NCBI GenBank assembly: GCA_031432545.1 | Contig: JAVKGX010000003.1 | Coordinates: 134,012 to 198,011, forward strand | DNA from: Armatimonadota bacterium | Lineage (GTDB): Bacteria > Sysuimicrobiota > Sysuimicrobiia > Sysuimicrobiales > Sysuimicrobiaceae | Direction: 5' to 3' | DNA length: 64,000 nucleotides | Notes under the pieces: generated by a model | What the model was told of the DNA's origin: nothing | What the model saw: the letters and a program-made list of their open reading frames with translations, nothing else | Database searches by the model: none | Position numbers and translations under genes: made by a program | Shown: positions 43,761-52,625 of the stretch, one piece after another | Layout: each line of letters begins with the position of its first letter | How positions within the stretch are numbered: position 1 is the stretch's first letter

Positions 43761-43847
43761 GCCACCACCCCCCCTTGGTCAAGGTAGAACTGCCCGTGCC
43801 TGCCCTCTCCTCCAAGCTTCGTCCGCGCGCGAGGATCGGAGGGCCGA

Positions 43848-45119
43848 TCAACCGGTGAAGCGAACTTCCTCCTCGGTGCCGTCGAGCGCGACCACGGACC
43901 GGGCTGGTTCCGTCCTCGCCACGACCCGACCGTTGGCCACCACGTAGCGGCGCGCCGCCATCGTCCGAACGACGTCGAACTCCGTCTCGGCGTCAAACAC
44001 CACGAAATCGGCGCGGGCGCCGGGCCGGATGCGGTGGTCTCCTCCCAGGCCGAAGCAGTCACCGGCGCGCGTCGTGACCATCGCCAGTGTCTCGGCAATC
44101 TCTTCGTAGCCGGACATGTGGCCGTAGTGCACCAGCACGAAGGCCGCCTGCAGGGGGTCGCCGACACCCAGCGGGTACCAGGGGTCCATGATCGAGTCGT
44201 GACCGATCGCGACGTTGATCCCGTTGGCCAGCAGTTCCTTGATGCGGGTGAACCCGCGACGGACGGGGTAGCCGTCGAAGCGTCCCTGCAGCACCGAGTT
44301 GTCCAGCGGGTTGGTGACGAAGTGCACGCCGGCGTGGCGGATCCACCGGATCAGGCGGTAGGCGTAGGCGTTGTTGTACGAGTGCATCGCGGTCGTGTGG
44401 CTGGCGGTGACACGGCCCTGCAACCCCAGGCGGACCGTCTCCGCGCACAGCACCTCCAGGAACCGGGACTGTTCGTCGTCGGTCTCGTCGCAGTGCAGGT
44501 CCGCCAGCAGGCCCTGCTCGGCAGCCAGCGCCAGCGCGAACTTTACGTCGCGTTCGCCGTACTCGCGCGTCCACTCGTAGTGCGGGATGCCGCCGACGAC
44601 GTCGGCACCCAGTCGCACCGCCTCCCGCATCAGGTGCTCCCCTTCAGGGAACGAGTAAATGCCCTGCTGCGGGAAGGCGACGACCTGGAGCCGGATGGTG
44701 GGGGCCACCTCCCGGCGGACTTCGAGCAGTGCCCGCAGCGCGGTGAGGTCCGGGTCACAGACGTCGACGTGTGTGCGGACGTGCGTGACGCCGTGGGCGA
44801 GCATCCAGCGGATCGCGCGGTGCGCGCGCTCCTTGACGTCGGCGTGGGTCAGCGTCCGAACGCGCTCGCTCCAGATCTCGATGCCCTCGAACAGCGACCC
44901 GGTCCGGTTGTAACGCGGTTGCCCGACGGTGAGGACGGCGTCCAGGTGGATGTGTGTCTCGACGAGGGAGGGAGTGACGAGCCGGCCGCCGGCATCGATC
45001 TCGACGACTGCCCGGTCGCCGATCCGCGGCGCGATCTCGGCGATGCGCTCGCCGCGGACGCCAATGTCCACAAGATCACCGTCGCCCCGCAGCCGGGCGC
45101 GGCGCACGATGAGGTCCAA
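43848..45119 (-). CDS. codA: Cytosine deaminase-type amidohydrolase (CodA)
   Basis: A 423-residue amidohydrolase close to E. coli CodA throughout. Metal and catalytic residues are His56 and His58 (T-H-I-H-L-D), His209 and Glu212 (H-C-D-E-T-D-D-E-Q), His241 (S-H-T-T-A-M-H-S-Y) and Asp308 (G-H-D-S-I-M-D-P-W-Y-P-L-G). Ser309 stands where E. coli has Asp314, a residue whose changes are known to alter preference for 5-substituted cytosines. The enzyme would convert cytosine or a derivative to the uracil form. The start is TTG 45119 after a G-rich site. It heads the codA-codB-SLOG operon and is divergent from the cyclase gene. Confidence 0.9.
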   Translation of the reverse strand: MDLIVRRARLRGDGDLVDIGVRGERIAEIAPRIGDRAVVEIDAGGRLVTPSLVETHIHLDAVLTVGQPRYNRTGSLFEGIEIWSERVRTLTHADVKERAHRAIRWMLAHGVTHVRTHVDVCDPDLTALRALLEVRREVAPTIRLQVVAFPQQGIYSFPEGEHLMREAVRLGADVVGGIPHYEWTREYGERDVKFALALAAEQGLLADLHCDETDDEQSRFLEVLCAETVRLGLQGRVTASHTTAMHSYNNAYAYRLIRWIRHAGVHFVTNPLDNSVLQGRFDGYPVRRGFTRIKELLANGINVAIGHDSIMDPWYPLGVGDPLQAAFVLVHYGHMSGYEEIAETLAMVTTRAGDCFGLGGDHRIRPGARADFVVFDAETEFDVVRTMAARRYVVANGRVVARTEPARSVVALDGTEEEVRFTG

Positions 45120-45321
45120 GCCCCCCCCGGATGTCCCGTGGATGCACGGGGATTCGCCCCCGCCGGCTGGAAATCCTCTCGGCCCGAGTGCCGATCTCCC
45201 GAGTTTCGGACCCTCCCGCGATCGTCCCTTGCTCCGTGGGACATAGGGTGAGGGCCGTCATCGCAGGACATCCAGCCCGCGCCGACGTACTCTATGAAAC
45301 ACTCCCCGCAGGAGGTGCTCG

Positions 45322-46158
45322 ATGGCCTTCGACCTCTACGACCTGCGCGACTGCCGGGTCCTGGACCTGTCCCAGAACTTCAGCGTCGACTCGCCACCGT
45401 TCGCCTATTACGACGGGCCGACCATCAAGTGGGTCAAGAAGATCGCCTTCGAAGGCGTGAACGCCCAGCACATCTCCACGACCAACCACATCGCCACCCA
45501 CCTCGACTCGCCGCTGCATTTCTACGACCCCGGGCCCGACGTCTCCGGGATCCCGATCGAGCGGCTCGTGGGTCCGGCGTGCGTCGTGGATTTGCAGCAG
45601 TTCGGAATCGGCGACTACGACATCTACGGACCCCGCCACTTCGAAGAGTGGGAGCGCAAGCACAACATCAGGATCGAACCCGACGACATCCTCGTGATCC
45701 ACACCGGCTACCACGCCTACTACAACGAGGACTGGTCGCCGCACACGAGGGAGTATCACCCGGACGCCGGCCCGGATCTGCCGCGTTCGTTTTTGCGTCA
45801 CCCGGGCCCGCGCGCGGAGTTCTGCGAGTGGGTGCTGGACCGCAAGATTCGGTGGATGGCGGTCGACGCGATCTCCACCGACCATCCGTTCAACACCAAG
45901 GTGCGCGACGCCCGGCGCGACCTGATCCCGGTGGTCGAGCAGAAGATCGGCATGAGCATGGACGAGGCCTTCCCCTGGCCGCGCGACTACCAGGCGACGC
46001 ACACGATGCTGTTCCCCAAAGGCGTGTTCCACCTGGAGAACATCGGTGGGCACATCGACCTGGTCCTCAACAAGCGGGTGTGGGTCGGCGCGTTCCCGTT
46101 CCGTTTCAAGGGAGGCGAGGCCGCCTTCTGCCGGTTCGTGGCGTTCGTGAGAAAGTAG
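45322..46158 (+). CDS. Cyclase-family metal-dependent hydrolase (kynurenine-formamidase-like)
   Basis: A 278-residue protein of the cyclase/PF04199 family, which includes kynurenine formamidase and isatin hydrolase. The metal-binding signature is N-H-I-A-T-H-L-D-S-P-L-H-F at about residues 55-67, corresponding to H-x-G-T-H-x-D-x-P-x-H with Ala for Gly. A C-terminal H-L-E-N-I-G segment matches the second conserved region. ATG 45322 follows GCAGGAGG. The substrate is probably an amide or cyclic imide/lactam; which one is unknown. The CoA-transferase gene follows 37 bases later. The 203-base divergent gap from codA has no clear promoter. Confidence 0.83.
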   Translation: MAFDLYDLRDCRVLDLSQNFSVDSPPFAYYDGPTIKWVKKIAFEGVNAQHISTTNHIATHLDSPLHFYDPGPDVSGIPIERLVGPACVVDLQQFGIGDYDIYGPRHFEEWERKHNIRIEPDDILVIHTGYHAYYNEDWSPHTREYHPDAGPDLPRSFLRHPGPRAEFCEWVLDRKIRWMAVDAISTDHPFNTKVRDARRDLIPVVEQKIGMSMDEAFPWPRDYQATHTMLFPKGVFHLENIGGHIDLVLNKRVWVGAFPFRFKGGEAAFCRFVAFVRK

Positions 46159-46195
46159 GGGGGCCGTCGTCACCGAAAGGAGGATTCTACGTCCG

Positions 46196-47377
46196 GTGCG
46201 ACCGCTCGACGACCTGTTCGTAGTCGACCTCACGCGCGCGCTCGCGGGCCCGTACTGCACCATGATGCTGGCGGACCTCGGTGCCCGCGTTGTCAAGATC
46301 GAGACCCCGGACGGTGGGGACGACACACGCGGATGGGGCCCGCCGTTCCTCGAGGGGGAGAGCGCCTACTTCATGAGCGTGAACCGCAACAAGGAGTCGG
46401 TGACGCTCAACCTGAAGCACCCGCGCGCGATCGAAGTCCTCCACCGCCTGCTCGAGCGCGCTGATGTCCTCGTCGAGAACTTCCGCCCGGGCGTGATGGA
46501 ACGCTTCGGGTTGGCCTACGCGCAGCTGCGCGAACGCTACCCGCGCCTGGTGTACTGTTCGATCTCCGGCTTCGGCCAGGACGGTCCCTACCGCGAGCGG
46601 CCGGCCTACGACCTGATCCTGCAGGGCATGGGCGGGTTGATGGGGATCACCGGCGAGGAGGATGGGCCGCCGGTGAAAGTGGGCGTGGCGGTCGCCGACA
46701 TCTGCGCGGGCATGTTCGCCGCCTACGGCATCCTCGCCGCTTTGCGCGTGCGCGAGCGTACCGGCCGCGGCCAGTGGCTGGACGTCGCCATGCTGGACGG
46801 CCAGATCGCGTGGCTCACCTACGCGGCCGCCAACTACTTCGCGACCGGCCAGGACCCCAAGCGCCTGGGATCCGCGCATCCCAACCTGGCACCCTACCAG
46901 GCGTTCCGCACGGCCGACGGCTACCTGAACGTGGCGGTCGGCAGCGAGGCGATCTGGCGGCGGTTCTGCGAGGTCGTCGCTCCCGAACTCGCCGATGACG
47001 AGCGCTTTCGCACCAACCCGGATCGCGTGCGCAACCGCGACGTCCTCATCCCCGTGCTCGAAGCGCACTTCATGCGTCGGACGACCGCGCAGTGGGCACG
47101 GACGCTGGACGACGCCGGCGTACCGAACGGCCCGATCTACACGATCCGCGAGGTGTTTGCCGACCCGCAGACGCTGCACCGCCAGATGAAGGTGACCATC
47201 TCTCATCCCACGGCGGGAGAGATCAGCGTGACCGGTGTCCCGCTGAAGTTTTCCGACACCCCCGGCGACGTCCGCGCGGCTCCCCCGACCCTGGGTCAGC
47301 ACACCGCCGCGGTCCTGGAAGAGCTCGGCTACTCCGCGCAGGACATCGCGCGCCTGCGAGGCGAAGGCGCCGTCTGA
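46196..47377 (+). CDS. Class III CoA-transferase (CaiB/BaiF family)
   Basis: A 393-residue family III CoA-transferase. The N terminus reads [12 protein letters not shown], with [10 protein letters not shown] close behind. The catalytic aspartate is probably Asp168 in [10 protein letters not shown]. It likely activates a carboxylic acid by moving CoA from a donor thioester. The GTG start at 46196 is preceded by AAAGGAGG 12 bases upstream, a slightly long spacing. Pairing with the cyclase-family hydrolase suggests a short catabolic route in which the hydrolysis product is turned into a CoA ester. Confidence 0.88.
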   Translation: MRPLDDLFVVDLTRALAGPYCTMMLADLGARVVKIETPDGGDDTRGWGPPFLEGESAYFMSVNRNKESVTLNLKHPRAIEVLHRLLERADVLVENFRPGVMERFGLAYAQLRERYPRLVYCSISGFGQDGPYRERPAYDLILQGMGGLMGITGEEDGPPVKVGVAVADICAGMFAAYGILAALRVRERTGRGQWLDVAMLDGQIAWLTYAAANYFATGQDPKRLGSAHPNLAPYQAFRTADGYLNVAVGSEAIWRRFCEVVAPELADDERFRTNPDRVRNRDVLIPVLEAHFMRRTTAQWARTLDDAGVPNGPIYTIREVFADPQTLHRQMKVTISHPTAGEISVTGVPLKFSDTPGDVRAAPPTLGQHTAAVLEELGYSAQDIARLRGEGAV

Positions 47378-47394
47378 GACGGCTGCCCTCACTT

Positions 47395-47865
47395 CGCTGC
47401 TGGAGCCGCTCCCACACCAGATCACCGCGGTGTACGAGGCCATGCTCCCACGTCAGCCCCTGAGGTTCCTCCTGGCGGACGACGCCGGCGCGGGAAAGAC
47501 GATCATGGCCGGGCTGCTCATCAAAGAGGTCCTGGTGCGTGGGGACGTCCGCCGCTGCCTGGTGGTGTGCCCCGGGAGCCTGGTGGAGCAGTGGCAGGAC
47601 GAGCTCCAGCAGCGTTTCCAGCTCCCCTTTGAGATCACCACCAACGACAAGCTGGAAACGGCGCGGACCGGCAACTGGTTCCTGGAAAACCACCTCGTGA
47701 TCGCGCGGCTTGGACAAGTCCGCCCGCGACGAGGCCGTGCAGGCGAAGCTCGCAGCCCCCGAGTGCCGGTGGGACATGGTCGTGGTGGACGAGGCCCATA
47801 AGATGTCCGCCACGTTCTTCGGTGAGGAGGTCAGGTACACGAAGCGATACAGGCTCGGCCAGCTC
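47395..47865 (+). pseudogene. N-terminal fragment of a SNF2-type defence helicase
   Basis: Homology begins just after the CoA-transferase stop with [12 protein letters not shown], then the Walker A region [20 protein letters not shown], motif Ia [11 protein letters not shown], and, after a one-base insertion near 47709, the D-E-A-H box in [13 protein letters not shown]. It breaks off after R-Y-R-L-G-Q-L at 47865, before the expected T-A-T-P-H motif. Homologues are about 900-1000-residue SNF2 helicases of defence islands. Not functional as it stands. Confidence 0.75.
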
Positions 47866-48172
47866 TGGGACCCCGAGCAGGACCGCCGGTTTACGGTCTG
47901 GGAGGCCACCCACCACTTGCTGCGCGTGTACTGGCACAAAAAGCCGGGGGCCAGGCTACGGCAGGCCTCTTGCGGAAGCTGGGCTCCCGCGGGGACGTGG
48001 CCCGCGAGCTCGCGTACCGGCTGTACAGCGTCTGCGAGAGGCGCCGCTGGTCCCGGGAGGCCCAGGCCTACAACGCCCTGGTCCTCGGCTGGCCGGAACT
48101 CGCCCGGCTGGCCCGGGAGCGCGTGGTCGTTACCGGCCCGTTGTTTGGGGGCGGGAGACCTGATGGACTGAT
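47866..48172 (+). pseudogene. C-terminal fragment of a DUF1156 adenine-specific DNA methylase
   Basis: Directly joined to the helicase fragment, the sequence W-D-P-E-Q-D-R-R-F-T-V-W-E-A-T-H-H-L-L-R matches the late part of DUF1156 (COG1743) DNA methylases. A frameshift around 47940-47960 (near CACAAAAAGCCGGGGG) moves the homology to another frame, where L-R-K-L-G-S-R-G-D-V-A-R-E-L-A-Y-R-L-Y and A-Y-N-A-L-V-L-G-W-P-E-L follow. The catalytic domain is missing. The junction at 47865/47866 shows a deletion that fused two formerly separate genes. Family assignment is from memory of the conserved C-terminal pattern. Confidence 0.65.
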
Positions 48173-48231
48173 GAGGGAAGGTCGTTGCGTGGGATGTTCA
48201 GGGTGGCTCGAAGGAGGAAAGGAGCGTAGCC

Positions 48232-48438
48232 ATGAGACAGGTCGTCTTGTATCCCGGCGAGGACGGCTACTGGGTGGCAGAGTGTCCGAGCCTTCCGGGT
48301 TGTGTGAGCCAGGGGAGGACAAGGGAAGAGGCAATTGCCAACGTTCGAGAAGCGATCCAGGCCTACGTTGGGGCGCTCGAGGATGACGGGCTGCCCGTCC
48401 CACCGGAGCGGTTCGAAGCCGTCGTGGTAGTGGTGTGA
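48232..48438 (+). CDS. hicB: HicB-family antitoxin
   Basis: A 68-residue protein of the HicB/UPF0150 family with the pattern E-D-G-Y-W-V-A-E-C-P-S-L-P-G-C-V-S-Q-G and E-A-I-A-N-V-R-E-A-I. This partial RNase-H-like fold blocks HicA. No C-terminal DNA-binding domain is present, so it is the short form. ATG 48232 follows AAGGAGGAAAGGAG. The stop overlaps the hicA start as GTGA, ensuring paired translation. Confidence 0.9.
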   Translation: MRQVVLYPGEDGYWVAECPSLPGCVSQGRTREEAIANVREAIQAYVGALEDDGLPVPPERFEAVVVVV

Positions 48439-48656
48439 GCAAGCTCCCGCGTGTTTCCGGGCGTGACTGCGTCCGGGCCCTGGAGCGAGCCGGCTTCTAC
48501 CGCAGGCGGCATACAGGCAGTCATATCGTCATGCGGAGGGACGATCCGTTCGCGCAGGTAGTGGTGCCGGATCACGACGAACTCGACCGCGGTACCTTGC
48601 GGGCGATCTTACGGCACGCGGGGCTCAGTGTGGAAGAGCTCCTGCGGCTTCTTTGA
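48435..48656 (+). CDS. hicA: HicA-family mRNA interferase toxin
   Basis: A 73-residue double-stranded-RNA-binding-fold toxin (YcfA/HicA). The catalytic histidine is His30 in the motif T-G-S-H-I-V-M, and the C terminus has the family pattern D-R-G-T-L-R-A-I-L-R-H-A-G-L. It cleaves mRNA when freed from HicB. The antitoxin-first order hicB-hicA is less usual than hicA-hicB but known. Both genes look intact while the surrounding defence genes are broken, so the pair may now persist as an addiction module. Confidence 0.9.
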   Translation: MSKLPRVSGRDCVRALERAGFYRRRHTGSHIVMRRDDPFAQVVVPDHDELDRGTLRAILRHAGLSVEELLRLL

Positions 48657-48668
48657 AGGGGACCGTGA

Positions 48669-49124
48669 CGACGGGGGGCCAGGTCGCTACCGGGGGATGC
48701 GGGCGGAGAGCAGGTGTCGCTGCCGGATGCCGACCCTCCAGGGCTGCTGGTGAAGCCCGAGGTCGCACGCGGGCGGCTCGATGCCGAGCAGCGGCGTGAG
48801 GGTCAGGACGCCTAGACCGCGCCCGCCCCCGCCGGCCCGACCGGCGTTCAGCCTACGACAACCGCCGCGCCACCACCTGTCACTGCGCTTCCGCGTCGAT
48901 TCCACGGAAGCGTGAGTCTCGACCCCCTCCGCGCCGGCGCTGACGCTGGCAAGATCGCCCAAGAGGTAGTTGCGCATCTCGCCGGCCTGCCGGGAGCCCA
49001 GCTTCGGGTAACCCTGGAAATCGAGGCGACCGTGCCCGCAGGTGTGCCCGAACACGTCGTGCGCACGGTCACCGAGAACAGCCGCACGCTGAGGTTCTCC
49101 ACCAGCGGCTTCGAGAGCGAGTGA
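48669..49124 (+). pseudogene. C-terminal remnant of a DUF499 (COG1483) ATPase
   Basis: One reading frame carries V-S-L-P-D-A-D-P-P-G-L-L-V-K-P-E-V-A, is stopped by TAG at 48813-48815, then continues through a Pro/Thr-rich linker into R-F-H-G-S-V-S-L-D-P and E-V-V-A-H-L-A-G-L-P-G-A and ends R-T-V-T-E-N-S-R-T-L-R-F. This is the conserved tail of DUF499 AAA-type ATPases that accompany DUF1156 methylases and SNF2 helicases in defence islands. The N-terminal ATPase part is absent. One nonsense codon and the large truncation mark it as dead. Confidence 0.65.
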
Positions 49125-49240
49125 AGCGAGTGAGTCGAGGGAAGGGCACGCAACTGCTCTTCACGGTGTCAGCGGTGTCGTGTCGGGTGCTTCTGAGGGC
49201 TGCGGTCGGGACTCCCGGCCGCGGTCGGGGGCCGAGCCGA

Positions 49241-50794
49241 CTAGGCGCCGAGCGGGATCGGGACGCCGGTTTGGGGCAGCACGACGTCAGTGCCCCGGAA
49301 GAGGTTGAGGAAGTCCGCCGGTCGCGCGGTGTGCACCGGGATGACACGACGCGGCCCGATCTCCTCGATGAGGTCGCGCAGTTCCGGTCCGCTGATGTGG
49401 CCCGAGGCGTGGTAGGGCGACGGTAAGTCGGTCAGGCCGACCGGCGTCAGACCGAAGCGCACAAGCCAGTTGCGCAGCCGCTGCATCTCGAACTGCTGCT
49501 CCTCGTCGTGGGGTTCGCTGGCCGAGTAGATCCAGATCCCTCCCACGGGGTCGATGTCGATCAGTTCCGTGATGTCGAAGAACGACATACACAGGAGGTA
49601 GTCTCCCGGGTGAGCGTTGACGTGCGCTGCGGTGACGTGGTCGGGATAGCGGTGGCGCACGAACTTCACCCAGGTCTGCGGCTTCAGCAGGGCGCGGCGG
49701 TAAATGGTGAGCGCAGGTTCGGTGACCGGTGTGGGGATCGCGGGATCGACGACGTGCATCGCGGCGAGCATGTAGGCGTCTTTTTCCGTGACGGCCAGTC
49801 GTCGGCCTGTGCGGCGCGCGATCTCCAGGAAGATCAGCAGCCGCTCGACGTTGCGCGGGCCGAAGTCCGCCACGACGAACTCGCCATGGGCGTCCTGCAC
49901 CGTGCGAAGGCACGCCTCCATCACTTCTTCCTCAGTTGGGCCCGGGCCGCGGTCGACGTTGGTGCCCTCGCACACCAGCGCGACCGGATCGAGGGCGCGA
50001 GCTTCCCGCACGAAGGCATCGGTGAGTGCACGGTCGCGGCCGTGGCGGCGCAGGTCACCGGTGTAGACGACCCATCCGGAGGAGGTCTCGACCGCGACGG
50101 CCGCCGAGCCGTGGATGGAGTGGTCGACGGGCAAGAAGCGCACCCGCAGGCCGGCGATGCGGTCGGCGACGCGCAGGGTCTGGGAGGGGAAGTACCGTCC
50201 GCGCGGCGCGGAGGGAGGTAGATTCCAAAATCGCTCCGGGTCGGCGGGCACCTCGTCGGTCAGTAGGTACGGCCGCCGCTGGAACGGGAAGTCCCGCGCC
50301 GGTAAGGCCCCCAGCGTCCCCTCGTCCGTGGCCTGCTTGGGGATCGCATAGCAAACCTCCCCTTCGAACTGGTGGGCGCCGCAGTCCTGGATCGCCTTGC
50401 ACAGGTAGGCCGTCATCGCCGTGCAGACGATGGGGACGAACGGGTCCAAGAACGAGATGTACCCGCAGTGGTCCAGGTGGGCGTGCGACAGCAGCACCGC
50501 GTCTGCGCGGCACTCGCGGAAGTGGGAGAAGCGGCCCGCCCGGTCCCAGACTCGGCCGTCGGGGTCTTCCATGTCGGCGCGGTAGATGCCGCGCAGCGGC
50601 GGCAGCAGCCCCATCTGGACCAAATCGAGCAAACCCGTGCGAGAGCGCGGGGCGAGGAACTCTTCGAAGTAGAGGTTGCGCGCGTGGAAGGACGCCCCGA
50701 AGTCCAGCCACAGCGAGGCGTCGCCGTCCTCCAGGAGGATCTTGTTGCCGCCGATGGTGTCGGTGCCGTCGTAGACGGTGATGGTGGCCGGCAA
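49241..50794 (-). CDS. Metallo-beta-lactamase/beta-CASP hydrolase, RNase J-like
   Basis: A 517-residue protein. The MBL motif H-A-H-L-D-H is at 104-109, with further metal-site segments D-H-S-I-H-G-S and Y-T-G-D-L. A beta-CASP insert follows (G-P-R-N-V-E-R-L-L-I-F-L) and the C-terminal RMMBL-type segment is S-G-H-I-S-G-P-E-L then V-I-P-V-H-T-A-R-P. This layout is that of RNase J-type or CPSF-like nucleases, but the N terminus and inserts differ from true RNase J and no C-terminal oligomerisation domain is seen. TTG 50794 has GGAG seven bases upstream; the longer open frame upstream shows no homology. Role in RNA processing is likely, not proven. Confidence 0.75.
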   Translation of the reverse strand: MPATITVYDGTDTIGGNKILLEDGDASLWLDFGASFHARNLYFEEFLAPRSRTGLLDLVQMGLLPPLRGIYRADMEDPDGRVWDRAGRFSHFRECRADAVLLSHAHLDHCGYISFLDPFVPIVCTAMTAYLCKAIQDCGAHQFEGEVCYAIPKQATDEGTLGALPARDFPFQRRPYLLTDEVPADPERFWNLPPSAPRGRYFPSQTLRVADRIAGLRVRFLPVDHSIHGSAAVAVETSSGWVVYTGDLRRHGRDRALTDAFVREARALDPVALVCEGTNVDRGPGPTEEEVMEACLRTVQDAHGEFVVADFGPRNVERLLIFLEIARRTGRRLAVTEKDAYMLAAMHVVDPAIPTPVTEPALTIYRRALLKPQTWVKFVRHRYPDHVTAAHVNAHPGDYLLCMSFFDITELIDIDPVGGIWIYSASEPHDEEQQFEMQRLRNWLVRFGLTPVGLTDLPSPYHASGHISGPELRDLIEEIGPRRVIPVHTARPADFLNLFRGTDVVLPQTGVPIPLGA

Positions 50795-50910
50795 GGCAAG
50801 CTCCAGACCCGACCGTGAAGATCTGGGTTCGGCGGGCGGGCTGGCGCACCTGCCGCTGTCTGAAACATCCTCCCGGCAGTACCGACCCTCGGAGGCCGGG
50901 CAGGCTCGAG

Positions 50911-51809
50911 TCAATCCGGAGCCGGTAGGGCGGTGGCCCTTTCGGCTGCGACCTGGGTCCACGCCACGGCGAGCACGATCAGCACCCCGCCGGCGACCTG
51001 CCGGACGTTCAGCCACTCCTCCAGCACCGCGTAGGCCACGAACGCGGCGACAACCGGCTCCAACGTCGCTGTCAGCCCTGCGCGGCTGGGCGAGACGAAG
51101 CGCAGCCCATACAAGAACAGCTCGAACGGCAGCACAGTCGCCAGCACGGCCAGGTGGGCGAACAGCAACCACTGCGAGGGTGTGTATGGTTGCAGCCACG
51201 CTGTGTGCGGCGGCACGCCGAGGCTCCAAACGACTGCGCCGGACAGCAGCGCCAAGACCAGAGTCCCCCACTGGTCGGCGCGCGCCACCCGTCGCCGCGC
51301 GAGCAGCGTGTAGGTCGCGAACAAAGCGGCCGAGGCTAGACCCCACGCGATGCCCGCCGGCGTGGCCACCAGCCCTACGGGACCGACGACCAGCAGGTAT
51401 GAGCCGGTGACCGCGAGTGCGACCGCGCCGGTGCGCGCGAACGTCAAAGGGGTTCGCGATCCACCAAGCGCGCCCACAGCACCAGCAGGATCGGCGCCAG
51501 CTACTGCAGGAAGATCGCCGTCGCCACGTTGGTGAGGTTGATCGCGGCGTAGTAGGCGAACTGGGTGAACGCGAGCACCAAGCCCAGGACGAAGATCGGC
51601 CCGCGGCTGGCCCAGGCCTGGCGCAGCGCATGCCGGCGGAACGCCAGGAGGTAGGCCAGCCCGACGACCGCGGCGCCCGTCAGACGGATCTCGATGAGGA
51701 CATGCGGGGGGATCTGCTCGTTGAACAGGGCCTTGGCGACCACACCGGAGACCCCCCACAGCGACGCCGCCGCGATGACGGCGAGGTATCTTCGGGTTTG
51801 GTCCTGCAT
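50911..51809 (-). pseudogene. EamA/DMT-family transporter, interrupted
   Basis: The N-terminal half (51809-51504) encodes the first EamA repeat, beginning R-R-Y-L-A-V-I-A-A-A-S-L-W-G-V-S-G and ending F-Y-Y-A-type helix sequence up to T-A-I-F-L-Q, then a TAG at 51503-51501 where the family has Tyr. The same frame continues with L-A-P-I-L-L-V-L-W-A-R-L-V-D-R-E-P before a frameshift around 51445-51458 (AAAGGGG run). The second repeat then reads L-T-F-A-R-T-G-A-V-A-L-A-V-T-G and runs normally to 50911. Together they would make a ten-helix drug/metabolite transporter of about 295 residues. Two lesions in 60 bases suggest a real pseudogene, unless both are sequencing errors. Confidence 0.75.
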
Positions 51810-51948
51810 CGGAGTGCGCGTGCCCCGGCCCGCCCCGGCGCTCGCGGAGGACGTGCGCGTGCACAGGCCGCCCGAAAGCGAGACTCCGATCTTCGGCGTC
51901 TGCGGGGCTCACTTCCGCATGGGCTCGTAGTACGATCATAGCCGACGC

Positions 51949-52518
51949 ATGCTGCGCAGGATTCTCCCCCTATCGGTGTTCGCACGGTACGAGCGCTGGT
52001 GGGAGCGCCGCCACGGCCTCATCCACTACGCCCCGGGCAGCCTCCTGCGGTTGGAGATCCGGACGCATCGCGGCCGACCGGTCGTGGTGGGGGACGGGAC
52101 GGTGGTCCGGCCGGGGGACCCGATCGGCGAGATCCACATCGACAACATGGTGGTGGCGGACTACCACCGGCAGACTTCGGATCCGCGGCGCCTGGGGTTG
52201 CTGTTCGGCCGGGGCATGGCCGAGGCGCTGCGCCTGTTGGCTTCTTACCTCAAGGCGAACCCCGACAGGCGTATCGTGGCGGTGCACGCGGTGTCCCTGT
52301 ACTGGGAGGGGTCGGAGCGCCTGGGTTTCGAGATCCGCCCGATCCGCAGTTGGTGGGCGCGGTGGGCCGCCAACGCGTGGCTGAAGTTCCTGCTGTGGTA
52401 CTACCACCCGGAGGGGGTCCGGCGCAGCCGGGGCCGTGAGCGCCTCAGGGAGCCGCGCGAGGCGTGGATGTCCTTCCAGCGGCTGATGGAGCGCCACGGG
52501 TCGGATGGCGCGCAGTAG
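51949..52518 (+). CDS. YkoP-like protein
   Basis: A 189-residue soluble protein with the segment V-R-P-G-D-P-I-G-E-I-H-I-D-N-M and a helical middle (L-L-A-S-Y-L-K-A-N-P-D), which resembles the YkoP-like domain found near glycosyltransferase and polysaccharide deacetylase genes in Gram-positive bacteria. The function of that domain is unknown. The matching neighbours, a deacetylase and a UgtP-type glycosyltransferase, lie just downstream on the other strand. Start ATG 51949; no clear ribosome-binding site. Confidence 0.55.
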   Translation: MLRRILPLSVFARYERWWERRHGLIHYAPGSLLRLEIRTHRGRPVVVGDGTVVRPGDPIGEIHIDNMVVADYHRQTSDPRRLGLLFGRGMAEALRLLASYLKANPDRRIVAVHAVSLYWEGSERLGFEIRPIRSWWARWAANAWLKFLLWYYHPEGVRRSRGRERLREPREAWMSFQRLMERHGSDGAQ

Positions 52519-52625
52519 GGAGGTTTGTCGCACTTCGCCGGACCGACCGGGCGGGCCGGGAGTGCGGTGCCTGGCAGAACACCGGGCGGACGGAAGACGT
52601 CTGCTCAGATGCGGAGGGTGGCAGC

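Noticed and set aside
47395-49124. A functional restriction or defence system
   Set aside because: Helicase, methylase and ATPase segments are truncated and carry frameshifts or a stop; only hicBA is intact.
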